Shown here piece after piece: positions 39,778 to 49,189 of a DNA stretch of 64,000 nucleotides; positions within the stretch are counted from its first letter, which is position 1, and every line of letters starts with the position of its first letter. A program made the position numbers and the translations under genes. The notes beneath the pieces are model-generated. The model did not search any database, was not told the origin of the DNA, and saw only the letters and a program-made list of their open reading frames with translations. The DNA is from CAVVUC01 sp963751395 (GTDB lineage: Bacteria > Verrucomicrobiota > Verrucomicrobiia > Chthoniobacterales > Chthoniobacteraceae): assembly GCA_963751395.1 (NCBI GenBank), contig CAVVUC010000001.1, positions 186,001 through 250,000 on the forward strand, given 5' to 3'.

Positions 39778-42255
39778 ATGAGTTTTGACCGCACTGTTGC
39801 CCGTTACGTTGCCCATCGACACAGGGTGCTTTACACCGGTGTGGTGGTGATGGTCGTTGCGTCGATCCTCATTGTTGCGTTCGGCTGCCGGTTGGACTCC
39901 GAGGTTCTGAACCTGCTGCCGACCAGTTTCAAAACGGTGCAGGCGCTGAAGGTTTACAACAACAACTTCACCGATGCGCATCAACTGACGTTCGCGTTGT
40001 TCGACCCGGATCACGAGGCCGACCTCACCGGATTCACGGAGCATTTCGCCGGGATGGCGAAGAAGGAACCGTGGGCCGGGCGCGTGATGGAGCGCTCGCC
40101 GATGGACGCTCCGGATGGCATCCAGGGGTTGCAAGCGGTCGCCCTGCCGCTGCTCCTCAACATCGAGCCGGGCGAGTTCGGCAACGTCATCAAGGCCCTT
40201 GAACCACAAAAAATCGAGGCCCGCCTGACGCGGATGCGTCAGGAGATCGAGGCCGGCTCGATGCGCGCGGAGATGCAAATGACCGTCGATCCGCTTGGCG
40301 TCGTCTTTCCCGCGCTCAAGCCGCTCTCGGGAACATTCGCGAGCAACCAGTCCGATCCGCTCCGGTCGTCGGACGACACGCTGCAACTCGTCATGGTCGT
40401 CACGAACCAGCCCGACATCGGCGCGCACGCCTGCCAGTCGATGATGCGGCAGGTCGAGGATTTCAAAAAGCGCGTCCTTGCAAGCTGGGAGGGAAAGGCA
40501 CCGCAGATTCTTGTCACGGGCCGCACACCGTACGTCGCCGAAATGTCCACCTACATGCAGAACGACATCGTCTCGACGATTCTCGGCTCGGTGCTGCTTG
40601 TCGCGGTGGTTTTCTACGCGGGGTTCCGACGGTTGCGTCCGCTGATCGCCATCATGCACGTGCTGCTGCTCTGCTGCATCGGCGCGATCGCACTCGGTGC
40701 GCTGATCTTTCATGAACTGAACATGATCACGATCGGCTGCTGCTCGATCCTCGTCGGGCTGGGGGTTGATTTTGGCATGCTGCTCTACGGCTGCTACCAG
40801 GCGCATCGCAATGCGGGCGAAGATCACGAAGGCGCGGTCGCGGCGGCGATCCGACAGCTCGGGAAAGGCGTGTTCTTCGGCGCGCTCACGACCGCCGCCG
40901 GTTTCATCTCACTGCTCATCAGCGACACCAAAGGCTTCGCGCAGCTTGGCGTGCTGATCGCGATCGGCATCCTGCTCGCGGCGTTTTTCATGACGACAAT
41001 CTTCTTTGTCTTCATCGGGAAGCAGCATGTGCCGCCGCCGCAGGACTGGTTCTTTCGCCAGACGAAACGATACGTCGGCTACATTTTCCGAACGCCGAAG
41101 CCGGTTCTCATCGCATCCACGCTTCTGCTCGTGGCGTTGAACATCGTGGCCTTCGCGCCGATCGGACAAATCGACTTCCAGGCCAACCCCAAATCGCTCG
41201 AACCCAAGGACAGCCGCGCAGGGTTCGCCCTCCGGACGATTCAGGCGAAGATGCCCGCCGCGGCCGAGCCGGTGCTCGTCATCGCCGAAAGCAACGGCCC
41301 GCAGGATTTCCACGACAAATGGACCAGACTGCACAGTCACTGGACGGAGCTGCTGAACCAGAAAGGCATCAGAAGCTTCACTTCGCCCGGGCCTTACGCC
41401 CTGTCGCCGGAGTGGATCAAGACCAACTCGGCAAAGCTTTCGTCCATCAACCTTGCCGCCGCGCGCGAAGCGCTCACGAAAGCCATTGAACAGAACGGTT
41501 ACAACGCGGCCTCGTTCTCGGGTGGCTTTGCGCTGATCGACAGACTCCAGGCAATTGTGAACGGCGCGGCGCAACCCACGGACTGGCGCGCCATCCTGCC
41601 TCCAAGCTCGATCTGGTGGTTTCTGCTCGACCGCTTTTTTTCCACAAACCCGAACATCGGCGCGGCATACATCACTCCGAACAAGACGATCGCGAACGAC
41701 ATCGAGAAGGAAGCGCTCCGGAAAAAAATCGAAGTGCCCGGGCTTTCGATGTGTCCGACCGGATGGAGCTTCACGCTGGCCGATTTGATCCCGTGGTCGA
41801 AGACCAAGCTCGTGCAACTGAGCGTTGTCATGGTGCTGTTCAACATCGCCCTTCTCATCTTCATCTATCGCGCTTGGTCACCGCTCATGATTTTGATGCT
41901 GAGCCTGTTTCTTTCGATCGGCGCGATGATCGCCTGCCTCAAGTTTTTCCACATCCCGCTGAATCTTTTCAACGTGCTCGCATTCCCGCTGGTGCTCGGC
42001 GTCGGGGTCGATTACGGCATCTACGTCGTGCTGGCCGTGCGACAGCCGGGCGACAAGGAACAGAGCCTCGCGACGATCATCAAGCCGGTGCTGATGAGCG
42101 GGCTCACGACCATCGCGGGTTTCGGTTCGCTCGGCCTGGCGCACAATCCATCGCTCAGCGGACTCGGCATCGTCTGCGCGCTCGGCGTGGCGTGGTGCCT
42201 GGCATCGACGGTCTTTTTCATCCTGCCGGCATATCTTTGGAGGGGCTACCGATGA
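39778..42255 (+). CDS. MMPL/RND-family exporter
   Basis: 825 residues with the twelve-helix duplicated RND layout: a first helix at about 18-42, a large periplasmic loop, a helix block at about 255-410 (SILVGLGVDFGMLLYGC, containing the GxGxDF/Y proton-relay type motif), a second loop, and a second block at about 690-825 (LVLGVGVDYGIYVVLAV). MMPL proteins export lipids, pigments and hopanoid-like molecules. The two conserved GVD(F/Y)G segments support proton-driven transport. The stop overlaps the acyltransferase ATG by four bases. Confidence 0.88.
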   Translation: MSFDRTVARYVAHRHRVLYTGVVVMVVASILIVAFGCRLDSEVLNLLPTSFKTVQALKVYNNNFTDAHQLTFALFDPDHEADLTGFTEHFAGMAKKEPWAGRVMERSPMDAPDGIQGLQAVALPLLLNIEPGEFGNVIKALEPQKIEARLTRMRQEIEAGSMRAEMQMTVDPLGVVFPALKPLSGTFASNQSDPLRSSDDTLQLVMVVTNQPDIGAHACQSMMRQVEDFKKRVLASWEGKAPQILVTGRTPYVAEMSTYMQNDIVSTILGSVLLVAVVFYAGFRRLRPLIAIMHVLLLCCIGAIALGALIFHELNMITIGCCSILVGLGVDFGMLLYGCYQAHRNAGEDHEGAVAAAIRQLGKGVFFGALTTAAGFISLLISDTKGFAQLGVLIAIGILLAAFFMTTIFFVFIGKQHVPPPQDWFFRQTKRYVGYIFRTPKPVLIASTLLLVALNIVAFAPIGQIDFQANPKSLEPKDSRAGFALRTIQAKMPAAAEPVLVIAESNGPQDFHDKWTRLHSHWTELLNQKGIRSFTSPGPYALSPEWIKTNSAKLSSINLAAAREALTKAIEQNGYNAASFSGGFALIDRLQAIVNGAAQPTDWRAILPPSSIWWFLLDRFFSTNPNIGAAYITPNKTIANDIEKEALRKKIEVPGLSMCPTGWSFTLADLIPWSKTKLVQLSVVMVLFNIALLIFIYRAWSPLMILMLSLFLSIGAMIACLKFFHIPLNLFNVLAFPLVLGVGVDYGIYVVLAVRQPGDKEQSLATIIKPVLMSGLTTIAGFGSLGLAHNPSLSGLGIVCALGVAWCLASTVFFILPAYLWRGYR

Positions 42256-43184
42256 AACGAAATCCGCTCTACGGCCTGATCGCATTCAAAGTGGCGCACG
42301 GATTCGCGAAGACGTTTCCGCGCGCGTTGTGCCATCAGCTCGCGACCACGATCGGGCGCGTCAGCTATGCCCGGAGCCATCAGGTGCGGGACACACTCAG
42401 GGCGAACCTCGCGCTCTTGACCGGACTCCAGGGCGACGCACTCGACGCCCTGTGCAACGCGAACGTCGCGAATTTTTCGAAGATGCTGGCGGACTACTTT
42501 TATTGCACCACTGACGAGCCGGTGCGAATTCGCCGGCTGCTCGGGGAGTGGCACGGTTTTGAAAATCTCGTCGCCGCCCGCGAGCGGGGCAAAGGCATCG
42601 TCCTCATCACCGCGCACCTTGGCAACTGGGAGCTGGGCGGACTGTTGCTCGCGCTCGAAGGTCTGCCGATGACTGTGGTCACCATCGAAGAACCGAGCAC
42701 CGAACTGACCCGCTGGCGGGACAGTTACCGCCGGCGGCTCGGCATCAAGACAATCACCGTCGGCTCGGACAAGTTCGCGTTCGTCGAGATGATCAACACG
42801 CTGCGCCGCAATGAAATCGTCGCGATGCTGGTGGACCGGCCTTACGAAAACTCAGGCACGCCCGTGCAGTTCCTCGGGCAGGAAACGCTCTTCTCCACCG
42901 CTCCGGCGCTGCTCTGGCAGCACACCGACGCCGCGGTGCTGCCGGCTTTTGTTTTGCAAAACAAGAGCGGTCGCTACCTTTCATTTGCCGATCCGATGAT
43001 CCCGCTCGAGAAGGCCGAAAACCCACGCGAGGCCCTCACGCTCAACACGCAGCGGATCGCTTCGATTTTCGAGGCGATCATTCGCCGGCATCCCGACCAG
43101 TGGTTCAACTACGTGCCGATATTGGAAGGCAGAAGTCGGAAGGCGGAAGGCGGAAATGCTGGAGCAGGAGCGGTGGCCGGCTAG
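42252..43184 (+). CDS. LpxL/HtrB-like acyltransferase
   Basis: 310 residues of the lysophospholipid acyltransferase superfamily (lipid A lauroyl/myristoyl type). The catalytic HX4D/E motif is HLGNWE in IVLITAHLGNWELGGL, and the later VAMLVDRPYENSGTPVQFLG block matches the family. In aryl-polyene clusters such enzymes attach the product to a lipid. There is no separate membrane helix beyond an N-terminal hydrophobic patch. The last 17 or so codons are made of the heptad repeat at 43124-43158 (GRSRKAEGG), so the natural C-terminus was probably altered by repeat insertion. Confidence 0.85.
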   Translation: MKRNPLYGLIAFKVAHGFAKTFPRALCHQLATTIGRVSYARSHQVRDTLRANLALLTGLQGDALDALCNANVANFSKMLADYFYCTTDEPVRIRRLLGEWHGFENLVAARERGKGIVLITAHLGNWELGGLLLALEGLPMTVVTIEEPSTELTRWRDSYRRRLGIKTITVGSDKFAFVEMINTLRRNEIVAMLVDRPYENSGTPVQFLGQETLFSTAPALLWQHTDAAVLPAFVLQNKSGRYLSFADPMIPLEKAENPREALTLNTQRIASIFEAIIRRHPDQWFNYVPILEGRSRKAEGGNAGAGAVAG

Positions 43185-43269
43185 TTTTTTTGAAACCATG
43201 CATCTACTTAACTTTTCATTCATCCGCACCGCACTTGTGCTTTCTGCCCTCTGCCTTCCGCCTTCCGCC
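43124..43269. repeat. Heptad-repeat palindrome spanning two gene ends
   Basis: Units GGAAGGC, AGAAGTC, GGAAGGC, GGAAGGC, GGAAATG (43124-43158) and, inverted, TTCTGCC, CTCTGCC, TTCCGCC, TTCCGCC (43242-43269). The first arm is translated as the end of the acyltransferase and the second as part of the LolA-like signal peptide. The arms lie some 85 bases apart. Confidence 0.75.
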
Positions 43270-43881
43270 TTCTCCGCGGAACTCGCCCCGCCGGAACGCG
43301 CCCAGTTCCTCAAACAACTCGGAGAGCTGCGAACGAAATATCCGTCGCTGCAGGCCGACTTCACCGAGGAAAAGCAGTCGCAGTTGTTGAGTCGCCCGCT
43401 CGTCACCGAAGGCTCGTTGGCTTTTCAGGTGCCCGACAAATTCCGGCGCGAGGTCAAAGGCAACAACCCCAGTTCCAGCATCAGCAACGGCAGGGTGCTC
43501 TGGATTTTCTACCCGAAGTTCAACGAGGCCGAACGCTACACACTGGGCGAGCACTCGTTCTTTGACGATTCCATGCAGGCGCTCACCGCAGGTCTGAGCT
43601 TCGATCGTATCGACGAGTTCTACCATTTCAAAGCCTTTCGCGACGAGGCCGGCTACCGCATCGAACTCATACCGAAACGCCCCAACCTCAAGCGCCTCAT
43701 CAAAACACTCACGCTCTGGATGCAGCCCGACTTCACGCCGATGAAAGCCGAAGTGATCCTCCCCAAAGGCGACCGCGTCCTGACAACTTACAAGAACGTG
43801 AAGCGCGTCGCGCTCCCGGCATCGACCTTCGAGTTCACGCCGCCCGCCGACGCGCGCGTGACGAAGCCGCTCGGGAAGTGA
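43198..43881 (+). CDS. LolA-like outer-membrane lipoprotein carrier
   Basis: 227 residues with a signal peptide (MHLLNFSFIRTALVLSALC, cleaved near FSA-ELA) and a LolA fold: LQADFTEEKQSQLLSRPLVT, GSLAFQVPDKFRREVKG, then NGRVLWIFYPKFNEAERY and a C-terminal KAEVILPKGDRVLTTYKNV strand. LolA proteins carry lipids through the periplasm; the copies in aryl-polyene and resorcinol-lipid clusters differ from the housekeeping LolA and probably carry the product. It is the last gene of the plus-strand operon. Part of the signal peptide (LCLPPSAF) is encoded by a heptad repeat. Confidence 0.82.
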   Translation: MHLLNFSFIRTALVLSALCLPPSAFSAELAPPERAQFLKQLGELRTKYPSLQADFTEEKQSQLLSRPLVTEGSLAFQVPDKFRREVKGNNPSSSISNGRVLWIFYPKFNEAERYTLGEHSFFDDSMQALTAGLSFDRIDEFYHFKAFRDEAGYRIELIPKRPNLKRLIKTLTLWMQPDFTPMKAEVILPKGDRVLTTYKNVKRVALPASTFEFTPPADARVTKPLGK

Positions 43882-43904
43882 ATGGCGGTTGGATCGCGAA
43901 GCAA

Positions 43905-45446
43905 TCAGGTGTTGCCAGCGCCGGTGACATGACGCGACTGGCGTTTCGGCAAACCTGCCACAGTCGCTGTCGCGTGTTTTTTTCGAGAGCCTGAGTGCTG
44001 TCGAAGAACCTCCGGCACCTCATTGCGCCCCGCTCTTTGGTAATCCTCCAACAGCAGACGCGCCGCCTGCTTCTCCTCGACGCGCCCGGCTTCGGTGACA
44101 TATCGGAAAAGGTGCTCCGTCAACGCTGCGAGGCTGATGCTCTCCGTCCGCCGTGTTTGCGAGTAGAGCCAGTCACTGAACGCGAGGAAACTTTGGAACG
44201 GGGATGCGCCTTCGCCGTTCCACAACAGTGGAGCGGTGCGGATGAAATTCCCGCTGTTGCCGACAAGATCCCAATACCGCGAGAATCGACGGAGCCGCTG
44301 CATCGTCGCGAAGTCGATGAGCTTCGATTGCAGGATTTCGTACGGCGGATCGGGTGAATAAACCATCGACCACGCCTCATCATGCCGCGCGATTGGCGTG
44401 CCGCGCAGGCGCTTCAGCATCCCGACTTGAATCTCCTGCGGCTCCATCGCCACGAGACGGTCAAAGCCCGCGCCGAAGCCCTCCATCGACTCACCGGGCA
44501 GCCCGACGATCAAATCTGCGTGGACATGCACGCCGGTTTGGTGACGGAGAAATTGCAGGTTGTCCGCGAGCCGCTGGTAGTTCTGCCGACGGCTGATCAA
44601 CGTGGCGACTTCCTCGTTAAACGTCTGGATGCCGACCTCGAATTGAAGCACGCCGGCTGGGAAACGGGCAATGACTTCGCGCAGTCCTTCGGGCAAACGA
44701 TCCGGAACCATTTCAAAATGCGCGAACAACCCCGGCCGATAGCTTTTCCAGAAGAACTCCAGGATCGCACTGCTGACGCCGAGGTTCAGGTTGAACGTGC
44801 GATCCACAAACTTGAACTGCCGGACGCCGCGCTCCAGCAGCACCGCCAAATCCTCAAGCAGCTTTTCCAGAGCGAACTGGCGCACCGGAATATCGAGCGA
44901 CGACAAACAGAATTCGCAAGAAAACGGGCAGCCGCGTGACGCCTCGACATAGATGACCCGATGCGCGATGTCGTCATCCGTGTAGAGCGTATAGGGAGAA
45001 GCGAGCAGTTTCACATCCGGCAGCTCCGCCGGGATGATCTTCGCCGGCAACTCCTCGCCGTTCAGCAGTCCCCGGCACACTTCGGCAAACTTCAAATCCG
45101 CTTCACCCGTGATCACGCAATCGGCGAGCACGGCAATCTTCTGCTTCTCCGTTTCAAAACTCACCTCCGGCCCGCCGAGGATGACGATCAGCTCAGGCCG
45201 GATCGCTTTCAGAATGCCCACCAGCTCGGTCGTCTGCGCGACATTCCAAATATAAACGCCGAAGCCGACGATCCGCGGCTGCTCCGCAAGGATTCGTTCG
45301 GCAATTTCGATCGGGCGCTGTTTCGGGTCGAACTCCATGAGGCGCGTCTCGTCGCGGAGGTTGCCCATGTTGGCCAGCAGATAGCGCAGCCCGAAAGCGG
45401 CGTGGATGTATTTCGCATTGAGCGTGGCCAGAACGATGTTCGACAC
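43905..45446 (-). CDS. B12-binding radical SAM protein (DUF4080 type)
   Basis: 513 residues. The N-terminal cobalamin-binding-like Rossmann part (about 1-150; [28 protein letters not shown]) is followed by the radical SAM motif [13 protein letters not shown] (CxxxCxxC) and a TIM-barrel segment ending near residue 400; the C-terminal part holds DUF4080. Such enzymes do radical chemistry such as methylation or rearrangement; their substrates are unknown. It is convergent with the export operon. A role in that pathway is possible but unsupported. The 3' end lies 24 bases from the LolA-like stop. Confidence 0.85.
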   Translation of the reverse strand: MSNIVLATLNAKYIHAAFGLRYLLANMGNLRDETRLMEFDPKQRPIEIAERILAEQPRIVGFGVYIWNVAQTTELVGILKAIRPELIVILGGPEVSFETEKQKIAVLADCVITGEADLKFAEVCRGLLNGEELPAKIIPAELPDVKLLASPYTLYTDDDIAHRVIYVEASRGCPFSCEFCLSSLDIPVRQFALEKLLEDLAVLLERGVRQFKFVDRTFNLNLGVSSAILEFFWKSYRPGLFAHFEMVPDRLPEGLREVIARFPAGVLQFEVGIQTFNEEVATLISRRQNYQRLADNLQFLRHQTGVHVHADLIVGLPGESMEGFGAGFDRLVAMEPQEIQVGMLKRLRGTPIARHDEAWSMVYSPDPPYEILQSKLIDFATMQRLRRFSRYWDLVGNSGNFIRTAPLLWNGEGASPFQSFLAFSDWLYSQTRRTESISLAALTEHLFRYVTEAGRVEEKQAARLLLEDYQRAGRNEVPEVLRQHSGSRKKHATATVAGLPKRQSRHVTGAGNT

Positions 45447-45491
45447 GCCCGCAAGCTTGCCTGAAAGATGCGGAATGTCGAAGCCTGCCGC

Positions 45492-47387
45492 TTACCCTTT
45501 TCGCAGTTCGTCCAGTTCAGCCCAGCGCGCATAGAGTTCCGACACGCGATGCCGTCCCGCCGCAAGCCGGGCTTCCATCTCCTTCCACTCGTGGCCGTGC
45601 TTCGCGTAGAAATCCGGCGAGGCGAACGCCGCTTCAAGCGCCGCCACTTCATCCTCGGCGTCGAGGATCGTTGCCTCCATGGACTCAAGTTCACGCTCCT
45701 CTTTCCACTTGAGCTTGCGGGGTTTCCCGACGCCCTCTGTGGAAGCCGTGGGGCGTTTCTGCGCGCCGCCGGCGGGCTCTGCCGTCTGTGTCAGCCGGCT
45801 TGCAACCGCAGCTTCTTCGGTGCGTTTCTCGAGATAGTAATCGTAGTTGCCGACGTGATACCGCACGACGCCGTCTCCCTCGAACGCCAGGATCGACGTG
45901 CAGACGCGGTTGAGAAAATAGCGGTCGTGGCTCACGACGATCACGGTGCCGCCAAACGCGCACAGCGCCTCTTCGAGCAGTCGCAGCGTGCCGAGATCGA
46001 GGTCGTTGGTCGGTTCGTCGAGCATCAGGACATTGCCGCCGCGCTTGAGGATTTTTGCGAGCAGCACGCGGCTCCGTTCGCCGCCGCTGAGCTGCGAGAT
46101 CCTGGTGTTGATGCGCTCCTCGGTGAAAAGAAACCGCCGCAGGTAGGCGCGGAGCGAGATGGTTTCCCCGCCGAGCCGCACAGTCTCGCCGCCTTCGCCG
46201 ACCTCCGCATAAATCGACTTCTCATCGTCAAGAAGCATCCGGTTTTGATCAACGTAATTGATCTGGGTCCGCGCGCCCATTTCGACCTCGCCGTCGGCGG
46301 GTGCAAGCTGCCCGAGGATCACACGAAGCAGCGACGATTTCCCCAGTCCATTCCGACCGACGACGCCCAGCCGCTCGCCCGCGACGAGGTTGAGGTTCAG
46401 GTTTTGAAAAAGGATCCGCCCGCCAAACTCGACAGCGACTCCGCGCAACTCGACCACACGATTCGCGAGCTTCGGCGCCGGCGGGATGATGAGATCGACA
46501 TCGAGTTCCTGTTCGGGGGCCTCCTGTGCAGCCATCTCGAAATATTGCGCGACGCGATCGACGGATTTCGTACGGCGGGCGCGCGGTGCGCGGCGCACCC
46601 ATTCGAGTTCCTTTTTCAAAAACTTCTGGCGCTTGCGTTCCTGCTGCTCCTCGACGGCCTGGCGCTGGGCGCGCGCGAGCAAATAATCAGTGTAATTACC
46701 GTCGTAGGTGACGAACTGGCCGCGCGTCAGATCGACGATGCGCGTGGCGATCCGGTCGAGAAAATAGCGGTCATGCGTGACGAACAAACACGTCCCCTCG
46801 TAGCGCGCCAGGAAGTCCTCGAGCCATTCGATCGAGCCGGTGTCGAGATGGTTCGTCGGCTCGTCGAGGATAAGCAGGTCGGGCCGCCCCAACAGGGCCC
46901 GGCACATCGCGACGCGGCGCTTTTCTCCCCCGGAAAGGGTGCCGACGACGCGGCCTGCTTCGGGTGCGTGCAGGTTGGTGATGAGCGAGTTGATGCGGTG
47001 CTCGAGGTTCCAGCCGTCGGCGTGTTGAATGCGATCGAGCAAGGTCGCGCTGAGCGGGCTCTCGGCGGGCACGCGTTCGTATTCCGCCATCCAGTCGAGA
47101 ACGCGCTTCGCGCCGGCGAGGATGTTCGTATGGACGCTCGCATCGTCATCGAGATCGAACACCTGCGGCATGTAGCCGGTGACGATGTCGCGCCTCCAGT
47201 TCAGTTCGCCCGAGTCCGGTTTCATCGCGCCCGCTGCGATTTGGAGAAAGGTCGATTTGCCCGAGCCGTTGCGCCCGACCAGGCCGACCCGCTCGCCTTC
47301 GACGATCGAAAGGGTCGCACGATCGAGCACGGTTTGCGGTCCGTATCGGACGACCAGTTCGCTGGCGCTGAGGATTGCTTCTGCCAT
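45492..47387 (-). CDS. ABC-F family ATP-binding protein (Uup-like)
   Basis: 631 residues with two ABC domains and no membrane part. First Walker A GRNGSGKSTFLQ, signature LSGGEKRRVAMCRAL, Walker B LILDEPTNHLD; second Walker A GRNGLGKSSLLR, signature LSGGERSRVLLAK, Walker B VLMLDEPTNDLD. A basic linker between them (RQAVEEQQERKRQKFLKKEL) and a C-terminal coiled coil (about 560-625) match Uup-like ABC-F proteins that act on the ribosome or on DNA precise excision. A stand-alone gene. Confidence 0.92.
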   Translation of the reverse strand: MAEAILSASELVVRYGPQTVLDRATLSIVEGERVGLVGRNGSGKSTFLQIAAGAMKPDSGELNWRRDIVTGYMPQVFDLDDDASVHTNILAGAKRVLDWMAEYERVPAESPLSATLLDRIQHADGWNLEHRINSLITNLHAPEAGRVVGTLSGGEKRRVAMCRALLGRPDLLILDEPTNHLDTGSIEWLEDFLARYEGTCLFVTHDRYFLDRIATRIVDLTRGQFVTYDGNYTDYLLARAQRQAVEEQQERKRQKFLKKELEWVRRAPRARRTKSVDRVAQYFEMAAQEAPEQELDVDLIIPPAPKLANRVVELRGVAVEFGGRILFQNLNLNLVAGERLGVVGRNGLGKSSLLRVILGQLAPADGEVEMGARTQINYVDQNRMLLDDEKSIYAEVGEGGETVRLGGETISLRAYLRRFLFTEERINTRISQLSGGERSRVLLAKILKRGGNVLMLDEPTNDLDLGTLRLLEEALCAFGGTVIVVSHDRYFLNRVCTSILAFEGDGVVRYHVGNYDYYLEKRTEEAAVASRLTQTAEPAGGAQKRPTASTEGVGKPRKLKWKEERELESMEATILDAEDEVAALEAAFASPDFYAKHGHEWKEMEARLAAGRHRVSELYARWAELDELRKG

Positions 47388-47538
47388 GGCAACACACTCT
47401 GGCAGCCTCTCCTAAAAAGGCCATCATGTCTTGAGCGCTGGTCGATCGTGGCCGGTCAACCCCAGCCGGCGGCCGTTGGATTAGTCGGTCACAAGTGTTC
47501 CGGGTTTGAATTTTGCAGTCCCGCGCTTAGATTCGGTT

Positions 47539-48003
47539 ATGAGCCGCGTTTTCCTTGTCCTCTCCATTCTCGCATTTTGTCTCGGTGGCTGTGCGACTCT
47601 CGACCAGAAAGACAAAGTCATTCTGCAACAGCAACGGGTGCCGCCGCCTCTTTATGACAAGATGCTGGCAGGAGGGCCTTTGTCTTTGCCGGACATTGTT
47701 GAGTTATCGCATCGGAAAGTGCCCCCATCTCTTGTAACTCATTACCTGAAATCAACAGGCGAGATTTACTACCTGAAGAGCCGTGACGTGACTTACCTGG
47801 TTAAAGGAGGAGTTAGTCAAAAAGTCATCGATTACTTGCTAAGCACGCCATTGTTTTATGGCGGATACGGCTACCACCCCCCGCCTTACTATCCCTATAA
47901 TCCGCTCTGGTATCCATTCACTCCCTACTACTACAGCCCGCCACCACCGCCTCTCTTTATCCGAGGTCCGTCTCGCCACGGACCATGGAGACACTCCCAC
48001 TGA
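47539..48003 (+). CDS. Small lipoprotein with Tyr/Pro-rich C-terminus
   Basis: 154 residues from ATG 47539. Signal peptide MSRVFLVLSILAFCLGGC with a lipobox (LGGC). The middle (LPDIVELSHRKVPPSLVTHYL; VTYLVKGGVSQKVIDYLLST) looks like two small helical repeats. The tail is dominated by Tyr and Pro (GYGYHPPPYYPYNPLWY), a composition typical of surface-exposed low-complexity ends. No family is recognised beyond lipoprotein. It lies close to the next small exported protein on the same strand. Confidence 0.65.
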   Translation: MSRVFLVLSILAFCLGGCATLDQKDKVILQQQRVPPPLYDKMLAGGPLSLPDIVELSHRKVPPSLVTHYLKSTGEIYYLKSRDVTYLVKGGVSQKVIDYLLSTPLFYGGYGYHPPPYYPYNPLWYPFTPYYYSPPPPPLFIRGPSRHGPWRHSH

Positions 48004-48088
48004 CAGCAAGAAGGCATCTCTCTTTTCCAGAGGTGAACACAGAGCCCTTGACGGAATGCCCGGCGTTCTGATTTCCTCAACACCACTT

Positions 48089-48658
48089 ATGCGTCCCTTG
48101 CTATTCCTCCTGCTCCTCTCCATAACCGGCATCGCCCAGACAACCAGCCCGGCGACACAGAAGTATCCTGCTCTGCGGGTCCAACCTTCTGTCGGAACCC
48201 AGCAACGCAGAATCGGTGAGAGTTATCGCAAGATGATGAACATTCACCCCAAGATGACTGTGGAAGGGGTAAGCAGCATGAAACCCATCCCGGAGGCGGA
48301 AGCCGTGATGATTGTGATCACGATGGACACGCGCGCGAAGTACACGGAGAAGACAGATGTCTATCTGGCTCACGCGGTTTATACACTCCCGCTCCCAGCA
48401 GTCGCAAACGGTGCGCGCCGTGAATTCAACTTCCCCGAATCGACCGTTTCGTTCGACTCGTATCGCGACACCAGCAACATTGGCGGCGAGGTTTACAAAT
48501 ATTTCGTGAGCGCCGTTCGTGATCCCGAGACAAAGGATATCATCTTCTTCGAAACGAATTATCCCCAACTGGCGGCCTTCTGCACGGCGCACCCGGAGAA
48601 GCGCCGGGAGTACTTGAATCTCAAGAAGGGCACAAAGCTGCCGAACCCATTGAAATAG
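48089..48658 (+). CDS. Hypothetical exported protein
   Basis: 189 residues with a signal peptide (MRPLLFLLLLSITGIAQ). The mature part includes EAVMIVITMDTRAKYTEKTDVYLA and a beta-rich segment ending KGTKLPNPLK; no family is recognised. The ATG at 48089 follows from the signal peptide position. A longer upstream frame (from 47858) overlaps the lipoprotein gene and is not used. The region between this gene and the pirin gene (48659-49189) has no gene and holds a large inverted-repeat element. Confidence 0.6.
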   Translation: MRPLLFLLLLSITGIAQTTSPATQKYPALRVQPSVGTQQRRIGESYRKMMNIHPKMTVEGVSSMKPIPEAEAVMIVITMDTRAKYTEKTDVYLAHAVYTLPLPAVANGARREFNFPESTVSFDSYRDTSNIGGEVYKYFVSAVRDPETKDIIFFETNYPQLAAFCTAHPEKRREYLNLKKGTKLPNPLK

Positions 48659-48901
48659 TTGGCCGACCGCAGCACACGCGCCCGGAGAGGTCGTAAGTTG
48701 CTGGTTGCCGTTTCCGTTTCGTGGTGAATGCGACACTTTGTGGGGCGTAACTTAGCTCCGTAAAGTGCGTGCTTCGCGATGTTTGCCAGGTCCAATGGCC
48801 GCCCCTGCGACACACTGGTGGCAGGGTCAAACAAGCTCCAAGTCTTGGAATGTGGGACTCGTTTAACTCGAACGCCGCGATAAAGGCCCGGAGGGCCGAA
48901 A

Positions 48902-49086
48902 GGAAATTAGCCGGTGGTGGAGTGAGGAACGAACGGAACCACCGGGAACCCGCAAAGGCAGGGCATTCGCCCCGGTCGGGGCGACGGAACCGGCGAAGAT
49001 CACACGTTCCTTCGCACCCTTCGGGGCGGTTCGCTTTTGTGCGCCGATCCGGTGGTTTCGCTTCGCTCCACCACCGGCTAATTTCC
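48902..49086. repeat. Inverted-repeat element of about 185 bp
   Basis: Perfect 21-base arms (48902-48922 and 49066-49086) continue imperfectly inward (CGGAACCACCGG against CCGGTGGTTTCG). The interior has a CCCCGG-T-CGGGG hairpin. Flanking stretches (about 48860-48882 and 49127-49150, TTTAACTCGAACGCCGC type) are also inverted copies, so the full palindrome may span about 290 bases. A frame across it on the minus strand is an artefact of the repeat. Confidence 0.6.
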
Positions 49087-49189
49087 GGCTGTCCCTTCGG
49101 GACAAAGCACCCGCTGTCCTCGTGAATTGCGGCGTTCGGGTTTAACTCGTCCCTCCGAACCTGGATGGCCACGAGTAATCACACAACTT

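Noticed and set aside
39763..40827. Open frame of 354 codons on the minus strand
   Set aside because: Antisense to the MMPL exporter; His/Arg/Asp-rich product without any motif.
48621..49172. Open frame of 183 codons on the minus strand
   Set aside because: It spans the inverted-repeat element and has the repetitive Arg/Pro/Ser composition of translated palindromes.
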